Shown here: positions 55,221 to 63,738 of the stretch, in pieces
Position numbering within the stretch: position 1 is the stretch's first letter
How the letters are laid out: each line of letters begins with the position of its first letter
From: Albidovulum sp.
GTDB lineage: Bacteria; Pseudomonadota; Alphaproteobacteria; Rhodobacterales; Rhodobacteraceae
Direction: 5' to 3'
DNA: 64,000 nt
Assembly (NCBI GenBank): GCA_020637635.1
Contig: JACKKB010000004.1
Coordinates: forward strand, 257,385 to 321,384
Notes under the pieces: model-generated
The model's database searches: none
What the model was told of the DNA's origin: nothing
What the model saw: only the letters and a program-made list of their open reading frames with translations
Translations under genes and position numbers: made by a program

Positions 55221-56312
55221 ATGAACAGAAGAACACTGCTTGCCTCCGCCGCGCTTGGGCTCGGGCTGACCCTTGCAGGCGGCGCCCAGGCCGCCGGCAT
55301 GGATCACGTCAAGGCCTGCTTCGTCTATGTCGGCCCGATCGGCGACGGCGGCTATACCTATCAGCACGATCAGGGGCGTCTCGCGCTCGAGAAGGCGCTG
55401 GGCGACAAGGTCGAGACCGCATATCAGGAAAGCGTGCCGGAAGGCGCCGATGCCGAGCGGGTGCTGACCCAGATGGCGCTGAGCGGCTGCAACATCATCT
55501 TCACGACCTCCTTCGGCTACATGGATGCGACAAACAACGTCGCCGCGAAGTTCCCCAACGTCATGTTCGAGCATGCGACGGGCTACAAGCGCGAACACCC
55601 GAACGTGTCGACCTACAACGCGCGCTTCTACGAGGGCCGCACCGTGCAGGGCACGATCGCCGGAATGGTGACCAAGTCGAACAAGATCGGATATATCGGT
55701 TCGTTCCCCATCCCCGAGGTCATCATGGGGATCAATGCCTATTACCTCGCGGCGAAGAAGGTGAATCCGGATGTCGAGCTTTCGGTGATCTGGGCCTATA
55801 CCTGGTTCGACCCCGCGAAGGAGGCCGACGCCGCCAAGGCGATGATCGAACAGGGCGTCGACGTGGTCGCGCAGCACACCGACTCGACGGCGCCTCTGGC
55901 AGAGGCTGCGAAGACCGGCGGCAAGGTGATCGGTTTCGGCCAGGCCTCGGACATGGCCGCCTACAAGCCGACGCCGCGCGTCACCTCGACCATCGACAAT
56001 TGGGGACCTTACTACATCAAGCGCGTGCAGGCGCTGCTGGACGGAACCTACGAACAGGTCGATTCCTGGGAAGGCATCGCCTCGGGCGAGGTCGAGATCG
56101 GCGAGATTACCGATGCGCTGCCGCCCGACGTGAAGGCCGCCGCCGAAAAGGTCCGCGATGAGATCGCGAGCGGCGCGCTGCATTCCTTTACGGGACCGAT
56201 CAACAAGCAGGACGGTTCCGTCTGGCTGACGGAGGGGCAGACCGCACCGGACGGCGACCTTCTCAGCATGAACTTCTATGTCGAAGGCATCAAGGGCGAT
56301 ATCCCGCAATAG
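55221..56312 (+). CDS. BMP family ABC transporter substrate-binding protein
   Basis: 363 residues. Signal peptide MNRRTLLASAALGLGLTLAG with cleavage after AQA; no lipobox, so soluble rather than a lipoprotein. BMP/PnrA-like fold: CFVYVGPIGDGGYTYQHDQG, IFTTSFGYMDATNNVAAKFP, KIGYIGSFPIPEVIMGINAY and VDVVAQHTDSTAPL. Family members bind purine nucleosides, in agreement with the upstream xdhABC. Good GGGAGACTGAA ribosome site; last gene of the operon. Confidence 0.95.
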   Translation: MNRRTLLASAALGLGLTLAGGAQAAGMDHVKACFVYVGPIGDGGYTYQHDQGRLALEKALGDKVETAYQESVPEGADAERVLTQMALSGCNIIFTTSFGYMDATNNVAAKFPNVMFEHATGYKREHPNVSTYNARFYEGRTVQGTIAGMVTKSNKIGYIGSFPIPEVIMGINAYYLAAKKVNPDVELSVIWAYTWFDPAKEADAAKAMIEQGVDVVAQHTDSTAPLAEAAKTGGKVIGFGQASDMAAYKPTPRVTSTIDNWGPYYIKRVQALLDGTYEQVDSWEGIASGEVEIGEITDALPPDVKAAAEKVRDEIASGALHSFTGPINKQDGSVWLTEGQTAPDGDLLSMNFYVEGIKGDIPQ

Positions 56313-56374
56313 GCCACCGCGCTACCCGAGACCCTCGCAGGGCGCGCCACGGCGCGCCGCTGCATGACCCTTCC

Positions 56375-56402
56375 GGGGGCCCGCGATCGTGGGCCCCCGT
56401 TC
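56375..56402 (+). terminator. Terminator of the xdh-BMP operon
   Basis: GGGGGCCC (56375-56382) pairs with GGGCCCCC (56391-56398), with GTT after it. Just before lies a doubled 8-bp palindrome GGCGCGCC-AC-GGCGCGCC (56341-56358). Confidence 0.65.
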
Positions 56403-56429
56403 CGTTTCGGCCGCGACATTTCGCTTCTG

Positions 56430-56497
56430 GTCAAATTACATTCAAAGTTCTATATATGTTATGGGCGGCGCGGGGAGCCGCAGAGGGAGCACATCGC
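56430..56497 (+). promoter_or_regulatory. AT-rich sqr promoter region
   Basis: A sharply AT-rich segment (56430-56461) with TATATATG at 56451-56458 as a -10 candidate and the loose palindrome ACAT-(14 bases)-ATGT at 56438-56458. The leader ends with AGAGGGAG, the sqr ribosome site. Sulfide-responsive repressors (SqrR/BigR type) bind AT-rich palindromes before such genes; binding here is only inferred. Confidence 0.45.
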
Positions 56498-57784
56498 ATG
56501 GCACATATTGTCGTACTTGGCGCGGGTCTCGGCGGGTCCATCATGGCCTACGAGCTGAAAGACCAGATCAGGCCTGAAGACCGCATCACCGTCGTCACCA
56601 AGGATCCGCTCTATCACTTCGTTCCGTCGAACCCGTGGATCGCGGTCGGCTGGCGCAAGCGCGACGACATCACCATCGACCTCGCCCAGACGATGAAAAG
56701 AAAGGGGATCGACTTCAAGGCGGTCGCCGCCGAGAAGCTGCACCCCGAGCGGAACCGGCTCGATCTCGTCGACGGCACCTCGATCGACTATGACTACCTG
56801 GTCATCGCCACCGGCCCGGAACTGGCTTTCGACGAGATCGAGGGACTCGGACCGCATGGCGGCCATACCCAGTCGGTCTGCCATATCGACCACGCCGAGA
56901 TCGCCCGCGGGAAGTTCGAGGAATTCTGCAAGAACCCCAAGCCCATCATCGTCGGCGCGGTCCAGGGCGCCTCCTGCTACGGGCCGGCCTACGAGTTCAC
57001 CTTCATCCTCGATACCGAACTGCGACGCCGCAAGATCCGCGACAAGGTGCCGATGACCTTCGTGACCTCCGAACCCTATATCGGCCATCTCGGGCTTGAC
57101 GGCGTCGGCGACACCAAGGGGCTGCTCGAGGGCGAGATGCGCGACCACCACATCAAGTGGATGACCTCGACCAGGGTCAAGAAGGTCGAGGACGGCAAGA
57201 TGGTGGTCGAGGAGATCGCCGACGACGGCTCGGTGAAGGCCGAGAAGGAGCTACCCTTCGGCTTTGCGATGATGCTGCCCGCCTTCCGCGGCATCAAGGC
57301 CGTGGCCGGGATCGAGGGCCTTTCGAACCCGCGCGGCTTCACCATCGTCGACGAACACCAGCGCAACCCGAAATACCCCAACATCTTCGCGGTCGGCGTT
57401 TGCGTGGCGATTCCGCCGATGGGGCCGACCCCGGTGCCCTGCGGCGTGCCGAAGACGGGCTTCATGATCGAAAGCATGGTGACCGCCACGGCGCACAACC
57501 TTGGTCAGGTGCTGCGCGGCAAGGACCCCGACAATGTCGGCACCTGGAACGCGGTCTGTCTGGCGGATTTCGGCGACAGCGGCGTGGCCTTCGTCGCCCA
57601 GCCGCAGATCCCGCCGCGCAACGTGAACTGGGCCTCGTCGGGCAAATGGGTGCATCTCGCCAAGATCGGTTTCGAGAAATACTTCCTGCGCAAGGTGAAA
57701 AAGGGCACCTCGGAGCCCTATTACGAAAAGGCCGCGATGAAGATGCTCGGCATCGACAAGCTGAAGGCGGTCCAGAAGGGCTGA
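56498..57784 (+). CDS. sqr: Sulfide:quinone oxidoreductase
   Basis: 428 residues. Membrane-bound flavoprotein that oxidises sulfide to sulfane sulfur and passes electrons to quinone. FAD motif IVVLGAGLGGSIMAYEL, second FAD element YDYLVIATGPEL, FAVGVCVAIPPMGPT and the SQR-typical CGVPKTGFMIESM. Three redox cysteines are at Cys128 (QSVCHIDH), Cys160 (GASCYGPAYEF) and Cys354 (AVCLADFGDSG), spacing that matches the Cys triad described for the Rhodobacter capsulatus type I enzyme. C-terminal amphipathic helices for membrane docking are present. ATG 56498. No sulfide regulator or persulfide dioxygenase gene is adjacent. Confidence 0.95.
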   Translation: MAHIVVLGAGLGGSIMAYELKDQIRPEDRITVVTKDPLYHFVPSNPWIAVGWRKRDDITIDLAQTMKRKGIDFKAVAAEKLHPERNRLDLVDGTSIDYDYLVIATGPELAFDEIEGLGPHGGHTQSVCHIDHAEIARGKFEEFCKNPKPIIVGAVQGASCYGPAYEFTFILDTELRRRKIRDKVPMTFVTSEPYIGHLGLDGVGDTKGLLEGEMRDHHIKWMTSTRVKKVEDGKMVVEEIADDGSVKAEKELPFGFAMMLPAFRGIKAVAGIEGLSNPRGFTIVDEHQRNPKYPNIFAVGVCVAIPPMGPTPVPCGVPKTGFMIESMVTATAHNLGQVLRGKDPDNVGTWNAVCLADFGDSGVAFVAQPQIPPRNVNWASSGKWVHLAKIGFEKYFLRKVKKGTSEPYYEKAAMKMLGIDKLKAVQKG

Positions 57785-57894
57785 GGGTCAGTCACGGGCG
57801 GATCGAGGCGCGGCGCCGGCCTGACGGGGCCGGCCCTTGCCGTTGCGGGCCGGCGACGGGGCGCGGCCGGCCCGCCCGATCATCACACGGCCGA

Positions 57895-58755
57895 TCAGTT
57901 CTCGCCCGCCACGTCCTTGTGCACGATCACGTCGCATTGGGGATGAGCCTCGATGATCCGTCGCCTGAGCCCGGCGCCGATGGCATGCGCCTCCCGCAGC
58001 GTCTGGTTGCCGTCGAGCTCGATGTGGATGTGGACGAAGACCCGGCTGCCGGCGGTCCTTGTCTTGAGGTCATGGTAGCCGCGCACCCCCGGCCAGTCGC
58101 GGGCGAGCGCACCGATCTCGGCGATGAGCCGCGGATCGGCGCGGCGGTCCATCAGCGCGTCCCAGGCGCCCTTGCCGATTCGCACCGCGCCCACGACCAG
58201 GACCGCCGCGGCCGCCAGCGCCACGACGCTGTCGACCTGGCCGACGCCGAAGACATGCGAGACCGCGAGCGCGGCGATGGCGCCGATGTTGGGCAGGAGG
58301 TCCGAAAGGTAGTGCATCGAATCGGCGGCCACCACGCGGTTGCGCGTGCGCCGCGCCACGCGCTGCTGCCAGAGCACGAGCGCCGCGGTCAGGACGATCG
58401 ACAGACACATGACCGCGATCCCGCGGACCTCGTCGGTCAGGGGCTGCGGCGTTTCCGACCAGAGCCGGCGCACTGCCGATACGCCGATCACCAGCCCCGA
58501 AGCCGAGACGAAGAGTGCCTGCGCCAGCGCCGCCAGATCCTCGACCGAGGTGTGGCCGAAGGCGTGATCTTCATCGGCCGGTCGCGCGGCATAGAGGATC
58601 GCCGCAAGCCCGCCCACCGACATCATCAGATCGAGCGCGCTGTCGGCGAGCGAGGCCGCGACCGACAGGGCCGAGGTTGCCCCGAGCGCCCACAGTTTCA
58701 GGATGACCAGCGTCAGTGCGACACTCACCGAGGCAAGACCGGCGGAAATGTTCAT
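57895..58755 (-). CDS. Cation diffusion facilitator (FieF-like)
   Basis: 286 residues. Proton-coupled divalent-metal exporter of the CDF family. Six membrane helices; transport-site Asp38 and Asp42 in LADSALDLMMS and the second pair in SMHYLSDLLPN (His and Asp); HAFGHTSVEDLAALAQ is the CDF signature. The C-terminal cytoplasmic domain has VRGYHDLKTR, FVHIHIELDG and HPQCDVIVHKD. The first site has Asp-Asp rather than His-Asp, as in FieF (Fe/Zn/Cd/Mn). Single gene, convergent with sqr. Confidence 0.93.
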   Translation of the reverse strand: MNISAGLASVSVALTLVILKLWALGATSALSVAASLADSALDLMMSVGGLAAILYAARPADEDHAFGHTSVEDLAALAQALFVSASGLVIGVSAVRRLWSETPQPLTDEVRGIAVMCLSIVLTAALVLWQQRVARRTRNRVVAADSMHYLSDLLPNIGAIAALAVSHVFGVGQVDSVVALAAAAVLVVGAVRIGKGAWDALMDRRADPRLIAEIGALARDWPGVRGYHDLKTRTAGSRVFVHIHIELDGNQTLREAHAIGAGLRRRIIEAHPQCDVIVHKDVAGEN

Positions 58756-58847
58756 TCTGGTCTCGGACGTCTGCAAGCGCGGGCCCCGCGGGTTTTCGGA
58801 TGACCTGTCTAGCATCTCCGCTGCCGCCGTGAAAGTCCGGGCGCGGG

Positions 58848-59393
58848 CTAGTCGCGGATCTCGTCGGGCTCGACACCCCAGAGGGCGGCCTTCTCGATCC
58901 AGCCGCTTTCGCCGCCCGCGGTGATACGACACCAGTTCGGGTTGCAGGCACCGAGCCGCCCGATGACGCCCGCCTCGACCTCGGCCACGATTTCCGCGCC
59001 GGGCTCGGGCCGGCTGCGCAGGGTGCTGTCGTCGGCCTCGACGAGCACGGTGCGGACGCCGGAGAGCAGCGTGTAGTGCACCCAGCCGCCCTGCCCTTCG
59101 CTGTCCTCCACGCGGCGCCAGTTGCCGAATTCGGCGGTGACGCGCAGCGGCATCCCGCGATGGACGAAGACCCAGTCGATGCGGTGGCTGAGGCTCGGCC
59201 CCCGCCGCGCATTGCCTTCCGCGGCCTTGAGCGACACGTAGCGCGGCAAGGGCAGATTGGTGACGTCGCCGCGCGTGCCGTCGTCGGCCTCGGGCGCAAC
59301 CTCGCCCGTGGCCGCGGCAAGCGGACTTGCCGGCAGCGCCAGGAATGCGACCGCGGCCATCACCAAAAGCCATCGGCCGGGAATTGCTTTCAT
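58848..59393 (-). CDS. Exported SH3-domain protein
   Basis: 181 residues. Sec signal peptide (GRWLLVMAAVAFLALPASPL, cleavage near LAAA). Two SH3_4/SH3b-like repeats: RYVSLKAAEGNARRGPSLSH with VTAEFGNWRRVED and GGWVHYTLLSG, then DSTLRSRPEPGAEIVAEVE with CNPNWCRIT and GESGWIEKAALWGV. Common in Rhodobacterales as a single periplasmic protein, presumably binding cell wall. Divergent from the hydroxyacid dehydrogenase gene, a linkage often seen in this group. Confidence 0.92.
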   Translation of the reverse strand: MKAIPGRWLLVMAAVAFLALPASPLAAATGEVAPEADDGTRGDVTNLPLPRYVSLKAAEGNARRGPSLSHRIDWVFVHRGMPLRVTAEFGNWRRVEDSEGQGGWVHYTLLSGVRTVLVEADDSTLRSRPEPGAEIVAEVEAGVIGRLGACNPNWCRITAGGESGWIEKAALWGVEPDEIRD

Positions 59394-59501
59394 CACTGCC
59401 AGGTTCCTGCCTTGGGCCGCCCATTCGGGGCTTGTAGCGCAGCCCGTTCGGCGGCACTTTGACAAAAGGAGCGCGCAAGGAAAAGACAGGAGATCCCCGC
59501 G

Positions 59502-60488
59502 ATGGCAGCCGAGCGTCTGAGTGTTGTGGTCACGCGACGGTTGCCCGCGGTCGTCGAGACCCGGATGAAGGAACTCTTCGACGTCGAGCTGCGCGACCCC
59601 GACACCCGGATGTCGCGCGATGAACTGACCGACGCGATGCGCCGCGCCGATGTCATCGTGCCCTGCGTCACCGACCAGATCGACGCCACGCTGCTTGCCC
59701 AGGCCGGCGCCAAGCTGAAACTCATCGCCAACTACGGGGCCGGTGTCGATCACATCGACATCGCCAGTGCCCGCCAGCGCGGCGTGCTCGTCTCCAACAC
59801 GCCTGGCGTCGTGACCGAGGACACCGCCGACATGACGATGGCGCTGATCCTCGCCGTCACCCGCCGCATTCCCGAAGGGCTCTCTCTCATGCAGTCGGGC
59901 CAGTGGCAGGGCTGGGCCCCGACGGCGATGATGGGCGGACGTGTCGGCGGGCGCCGGCTCGGCATTCTCGGCATGGGTCGCATCGGCACCGCGGTTGCGC
60001 GCCGCGCCAATGCCTTCGGCATGCAGGTGCATTACAACAACCGCAAGCGGCTGCGCCCGGAGCAGGAAGAGGAGGTGGGCGCCACCTGGTGGGAAAGCCT
60101 CGACCAGATGGTGAGCCGCGTCGACGTGCTCTCGATCAACTGCCCTCATACGCCCGCCACCTTCCACCTGATGAACGCGCGGCGGCTGAAGCTCATGAAA
60201 CCCTCCGCCGTCATCGTCAACACCTCACGCGGCGAGGTCGTGGACGAGAACGCGCTGACGCGGATGCTCCGCACGGGCGAGATCGCCGGCGCCGGACTTG
60301 ACGTCTTCGAACATGGCCACGAGGTCAACCCGCGACTGCGCGAGCTTCCCAACGTCGTGCTCCTGCCGCACATGGGCTCGGCCACGGTCGAGGGCCGGAC
60401 CGAGATGGGTGAGAAAGTCATCATCAATATCAAGACCTTCGCCGACGGTCACCGCCCGCCCGATCTCGTGGTTCCCGGAATGCTCTGA
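59502..60488 (+). CDS. D-isomer-specific 2-hydroxyacid dehydrogenase (glyoxylate reductase-like)
   Basis: 328 residues. NAD(P)-dependent reduction of a 2-oxoacid such as glyoxylate or hydroxypyruvate. Rossmann motif GILGMGRIGTAVARRANAFG; catalytic Arg in VNTSRGEVVDENAL, Glu in GLDVFEHGHEVN and His in LLPHMGSATVEGR. N-terminal catalytic half has LIANYGAGVDHIDIA. Good AGGAGA ribosome site. An MBL-fold hydrolase gene starts 2 bases after its stop. Confidence 0.94.
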   Translation: MAAERLSVVVTRRLPAVVETRMKELFDVELRDPDTRMSRDELTDAMRRADVIVPCVTDQIDATLLAQAGAKLKLIANYGAGVDHIDIASARQRGVLVSNTPGVVTEDTADMTMALILAVTRRIPEGLSLMQSGQWQGWAPTAMMGGRVGGRRLGILGMGRIGTAVARRANAFGMQVHYNNRKRLRPEQEEEVGATWWESLDQMVSRVDVLSINCPHTPATFHLMNARRLKLMKPSAVIVNTSRGEVVDENALTRMLRTGEIAGAGLDVFEHGHEVNPRLRELPNVVLLPHMGSATVEGRTEMGEKVIINIKTFADGHRPPDLVVPGML

Positions 60489-60490
60489 GC

Positions 60491-61222
60491 GTGACCGGCT
60501 GGTATCTCACCGACGAGATCGCCCCCGGCCTGCACCGCATCACGGAACCCGGCGTCAGCGGGATGTTCCGCGCCAACGCCTATTGGGTGAGGGGCCGCGA
60601 CGCCGACCTGCAGTTCGACTTCTGCAACGGCGTCCTGCCGCTGCGGCCGGCGCTGCCGATCGGCGACAGGCCGGTCATCGCGGTGGCGAGCCATGCCCAT
60701 GTCGACCATGTCGGCGGTTTTCACGAATTCGACGACCGGCGCGGCCACGCCGCCGAGGCCGGTGTCTTTGCGACAATGGACCCCGCCGCCACCTTTGCGA
60801 CCGAGTTCCGCGAAAACGCCTTCGGTCCGAGCCTGCTGGCCGTGCCCGCGCCCGGGTTCCGGCTCGCGGACTGGCGGCTCGTGCCGGCGCCGCTGACCCG
60901 CGAACTGGCCGAGGGCGACACGATCGACATCGGCGGCAGGGTCTTCACCGTCCTGCATCTGCCGGGCCATTCGCCGGGCTCGATCGGACTTTTCGATGCC
61001 GCGGACGGCATGCTTCTGGCAGGCGATGCGATCTACGAGGGCGAACTCCTCGACACGATCGCCGGCGCCTCGTTGTCCGACTATCTCGCCACAATGGCTC
61101 GGCTCGCGACCTTCGACTGCCGCATCGCCCACTGCGGCCACGGCCCGGTTCTTGCCGGCGCGCGGATGCGCGCTATCGCCGCCGCCTATCTCGCCCGCCG
61201 CGGCAGCCCGGCCGCGCCCTGA
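60491..61222 (+). CDS. MBL-fold metallo-hydrolase
   Basis: 243 residues, GTG start at 60491. Glyoxalase-II-like metal ligands: SHAHVDHVGGFHEFD (HxHxDH), LHLPGHSPGSIGLF, LLAGDAIYEGEL and IAHCGHGPV. Substrate unknown; co-transcription with the hydroxyacid dehydrogenase suggests metabolism of a hydroxyacid thioester or lactone, by inference only. Its stop codon is the first part of an 8-unit heptamer repeat, so changes in repeat number leave the protein intact. Confidence 0.92.
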   Translation: MTGWYLTDEIAPGLHRITEPGVSGMFRANAYWVRGRDADLQFDFCNGVLPLRPALPIGDRPVIAVASHAHVDHVGGFHEFDDRRGHAAEAGVFATMDPAATFATEFRENAFGPSLLAVPAPGFRLADWRLVPAPLTRELAEGDTIDIGGRVFTVLHLPGHSPGSIGLFDAADGMLLAGDAIYEGELLDTIAGASLSDYLATMARLATFDCRIAHCGHGPVLAGARMRAIAAAYLARRGSPAAP

Positions 61223-61276
61223 CCGAAGACCGGCGACCGAAGACCGAAGACCGAAGACCGAAGACCGAAGACCGGC
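61221..61276 (+). repeat. Heptanucleotide tandem repeat, eight units
   Basis: Eight head-to-tail 7-bp units. Units 1, 3, 4, 5, 6 and 7 are GACCGAA; units 2 and 8 are GACCGGC. The tract begins within the TGA stop of the MBL gene. Since 7 is not a multiple of 3, changes in copy number would shift any frame read through it. Confidence 0.95.
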
Positions 61277-61352
61277 AACTTACCTCCCCGCGGACATATT
61301 GATGCCCGTTTTCAGACAATGATGGCGGTTGAGTGATTAGCGGGATTCGGTC

Positions 61353-62576
61353 ATGTCCAAGTTGTATCTGGGAGCCTTCGTCTGTCTCACCGCCACCGCG
61401 GCGGTTGGGGTCGACTATGTGAACCAGTCGCGCATGGCAGGCATGGCAGCGGTCGAGCTCGGTCCCGTCGCCTATCTCGGCACGTTGAAGTCGCGTTTCG
61501 TGGATACCCGCAGCGCCATGGAGGCAAAGGCCCTGCGCGACAGGCTGCGCGGGCTGCAACCGCGCAAGCTGCTGCCCGAACCGCCCGAGGGCTGGACCCG
61601 CCGCGACTATGCCGAAGCAGACATCGCCAGGCTCGAAAAGCGCTACGACATCGCCGGGGACGCTTTCGTCCCCGACGCGTTGAAGAACGATCCGACGATG
61701 AAGATGCTCTCGCAGATGAACGACAACGCGGTCGCCGATGCCGACGCGCGCGAAGTCTACGTCTACGAGAAGGACGACGCCCTGATCGCGCTCAGGCTGA
61801 AACGCCGCAGGGACGTTGACGGCATGGCAGGGGTCGGCCTGAAGATGGTCGAGGCCAATCTCAACGCGATGAGCAGCGCCGAGGGCTTTGCGATGGTGGG
61901 CGGCGTCGCCTACCGCGACAACTTCGGCCTGTTCGGATCCGAACGCGCGCCCGACAGCCCGCGCATCATCATCGGCAGGCTTGGCGATGAACTCGAGATC
62001 AGCCTGCGCACGCGCGCCGACGTGTCCGACGACGATATCCTCGCGCTTCTGACCGCGATCGACTACGACCAGCTGAACGCCTCGCTCGAGACGCCGCTTG
62101 CGGGGATCGGCAATGCCGTGCCGACGGTCGACCGCGAGACCTCGCGCGCCATGGCCGAGGCCCAGACCGAGCGCGAGAACGACGCGCTGCGCGAGCGCGG
62201 CAAGGCGGCCGAGGCCCAGCTGATGAACCTCGCCACGAAGATCAACGACGACAAGAGCGGCCTCACCGCAGCGGGCGCGGCCCTCGGCCTGGTGACGGGC
62301 GACGCCGGCGCCACGGTTCCAGAGGGCATGTCCGCGCCGAAGGCCGCGGAGGCGCCCGGGCAGGCCCTTTCGCTGCAGGAAGCCACGGCCGGGCCGGCCT
62401 CCGGCGGCGGCGGATTCTTCGGCTCGCTCTCCAAGCTCTGGGGCGGCGGCACGTCGAAGCCCGGGCAGGCGAGCGTCGTCGCCAAGCCCTCGTCCAAGGC
62501 GGATATCAAGATCTCGCGCGGCGCCGGCGACGGCTGCACGCAGGGCATCGGGAAGCGCTGCGCCGTCGGCAACTGA
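61353..62576 (+). CDS. Membrane-anchored protein of unknown function
   Basis: 407 residues, no family recognised. One N-terminal hydrophobic helix (LYLGAFVCLTATAAVGVDYV) anchors or exports it. The central part (about 60-240) is mixed alpha/beta with RRDYAEADIARLEKRYDIAG, REVYVYEKDDALIALRLKRR and EGFAMVGGVAYRDNFGLFG, and looks like a folded periplasmic domain. The last 160 residues are helical then Gly/Ser/Pro-rich, ending with two Cys (DGCTQGIGKRCAVGN) that could form a disulfide. High third-position GC throughout supports it as a real gene. Convergent with the quinone oxidoreductase. Confidence 0.85.
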   Translation: MSKLYLGAFVCLTATAAVGVDYVNQSRMAGMAAVELGPVAYLGTLKSRFVDTRSAMEAKALRDRLRGLQPRKLLPEPPEGWTRRDYAEADIARLEKRYDIAGDAFVPDALKNDPTMKMLSQMNDNAVADADAREVYVYEKDDALIALRLKRRRDVDGMAGVGLKMVEANLNAMSSAEGFAMVGGVAYRDNFGLFGSERAPDSPRIIIGRLGDELEISLRTRADVSDDDILALLTAIDYDQLNASLETPLAGIGNAVPTVDRETSRAMAEAQTERENDALRERGKAAEAQLMNLATKINDDKSGLTAAGAALGLVTGDAGATVPEGMSAPKAAEAPGQALSLQEATAGPASGGGGFFGSLSKLWGGGTSKPGQASVVAKPSSKADIKISRGAGDGCTQGIGKRCAVGN

Positions 62577-62582
62577 GCCCGC

Positions 62583-63557
62583 TCAGAGCGTCAGGATCGT
62601 CGAACCCGTCGTCGCCCGAGCCTCGAGCGCGCGATGCGCCTCGGCCACCTCGGCCAGCGGGAATCGCTGCCCGATCTCGATCTTGACCGCGCCCGACGTG
62701 ACCTTGGCGAAGAGCCGCGCCGCCATCTCCTGGCAGGTCGCGTGTTCGGCGATATGGGTGAAAAGCGTCGGTCGCGTGATCTTCAGCGATCCGCGCGAGG
62801 ACAGCGCCAGAAGGTCTACCGGCGGCACGGGGCCCGAGGCATTGCCGAAGCTGATCATCATCCCCAGCGGGCACAGGCTGTTCAGCGAGCCTTCAAACGT
62901 GTCCCGGCCGACCGCGTCCATGACCACATCGACGCCGCGCCCTTTGGTGATTTCGCGCACGCGGGCGGCGAAATCGCCGTTGCGGTAGTTGATCGCATGG
63001 GCCGCGCCGTGATCGAGCGCCAGCTGGCACTTCTCATCCGTCCCGGCTGTGGCGATCAGGTTGATCCCCTCCGACCGTGCCCATTGGCAGGCGATCAGGC
63101 CGACACCCCCGGCGGCGGCGTGAAACAGCACCCAGTCGCCCCGCGCGATCGGCGTCGTGCGGTTGAAGAGGTAGTCGACCGTCAGTCCCTTCAGCATCAT
63201 CGCCGCACCTTCGTCGAAGGAAATCCCGTTCGGCAGCGGACAGACCTGTGCGGCGGGCATCACCCGCGCCTCGGCATAGGCGCCCGCGGGGTTCGCGGCA
63301 TAGGCCGCGCGGTCGCCGGGCCTGAGATGGGTGACGCCCGCGCCCACCGCCTCGACCACGCCCGCGGCCTCCATCCCGAGCGCCGCCGGCAGCGGCAGCT
63401 TGTAGAGGCCGGAGCGCTGATAGACGTCGATGAAGTTGAGCCCGACGGCCCTGTGCGCGATCCGGATCTCGCCCGGCCCGGGATCGCCCACCGGCCGGTC
63501 CACGAGTTTCAGCACCTCCGGTCCGCCGGTTTCCTCGATAATGACGGTGCGGGCCAT
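62583..63557 (-). CDS. NADPH:quinone oxidoreductase (zeta-crystallin type)
   Basis: 324 residues, medium-chain dehydrogenase/reductase without zinc ligands. GLNFIDVYQRSGLYKLPLP and GMEAAGVVEAVGAGV are QOR signatures; NADPH Rossmann motif FHAAAGGVGLIACQWAR; later DVVMDAVGRDTFEGSLNSL. Reduces quinones by one electron with NADPH; related to E. coli Qor. AGGAGAT ribosome site before ATG 63557. Single gene on the minus strand. Confidence 0.94.
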   Translation of the reverse strand: MARTVIIEETGGPEVLKLVDRPVGDPGPGEIRIAHRAVGLNFIDVYQRSGLYKLPLPAALGMEAAGVVEAVGAGVTHLRPGDRAAYAANPAGAYAEARVMPAAQVCPLPNGISFDEGAAMMLKGLTVDYLFNRTTPIARGDWVLFHAAAGGVGLIACQWARSEGINLIATAGTDEKCQLALDHGAAHAINYRNGDFAARVREITKGRGVDVVMDAVGRDTFEGSLNSLCPLGMMISFGNASGPVPPVDLLALSSRGSLKITRPTLFTHIAEHATCQEMAARLFAKVTSGAVKIEIGQRFPLAEVAEAHRALEARATTGSTILTL

Positions 63558-63738
63558 GGGAATCTCCTTCGGTTTGGCGGTTCCCGAACCTAGCAGCCAG
63601 GTGCGCCGCGTCGAGTCCCCGTCCCGCGGCCCGCGCCCATGTCGTTTTTCCTCCGACTTAGGTCGGGCCGGCCTGCCCCGGAATTTCCCCGTCTGTCAGA
63701 TAGGGGCCAGTCGCGGGATCACTGCAGGGAGTCGGCCG

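Noticed and set aside
57785..57894. GC-rich inverted repeats after sqr as a terminator
   Set aside because: Several overlapping GCCGGC repeats are possible but none has a clear stem of useful length followed by T residues.
61221..61276. CRISPR-like array
   Set aside because: Units of 7 bp are contiguous with no spacers; this is a simple tandem repeat.
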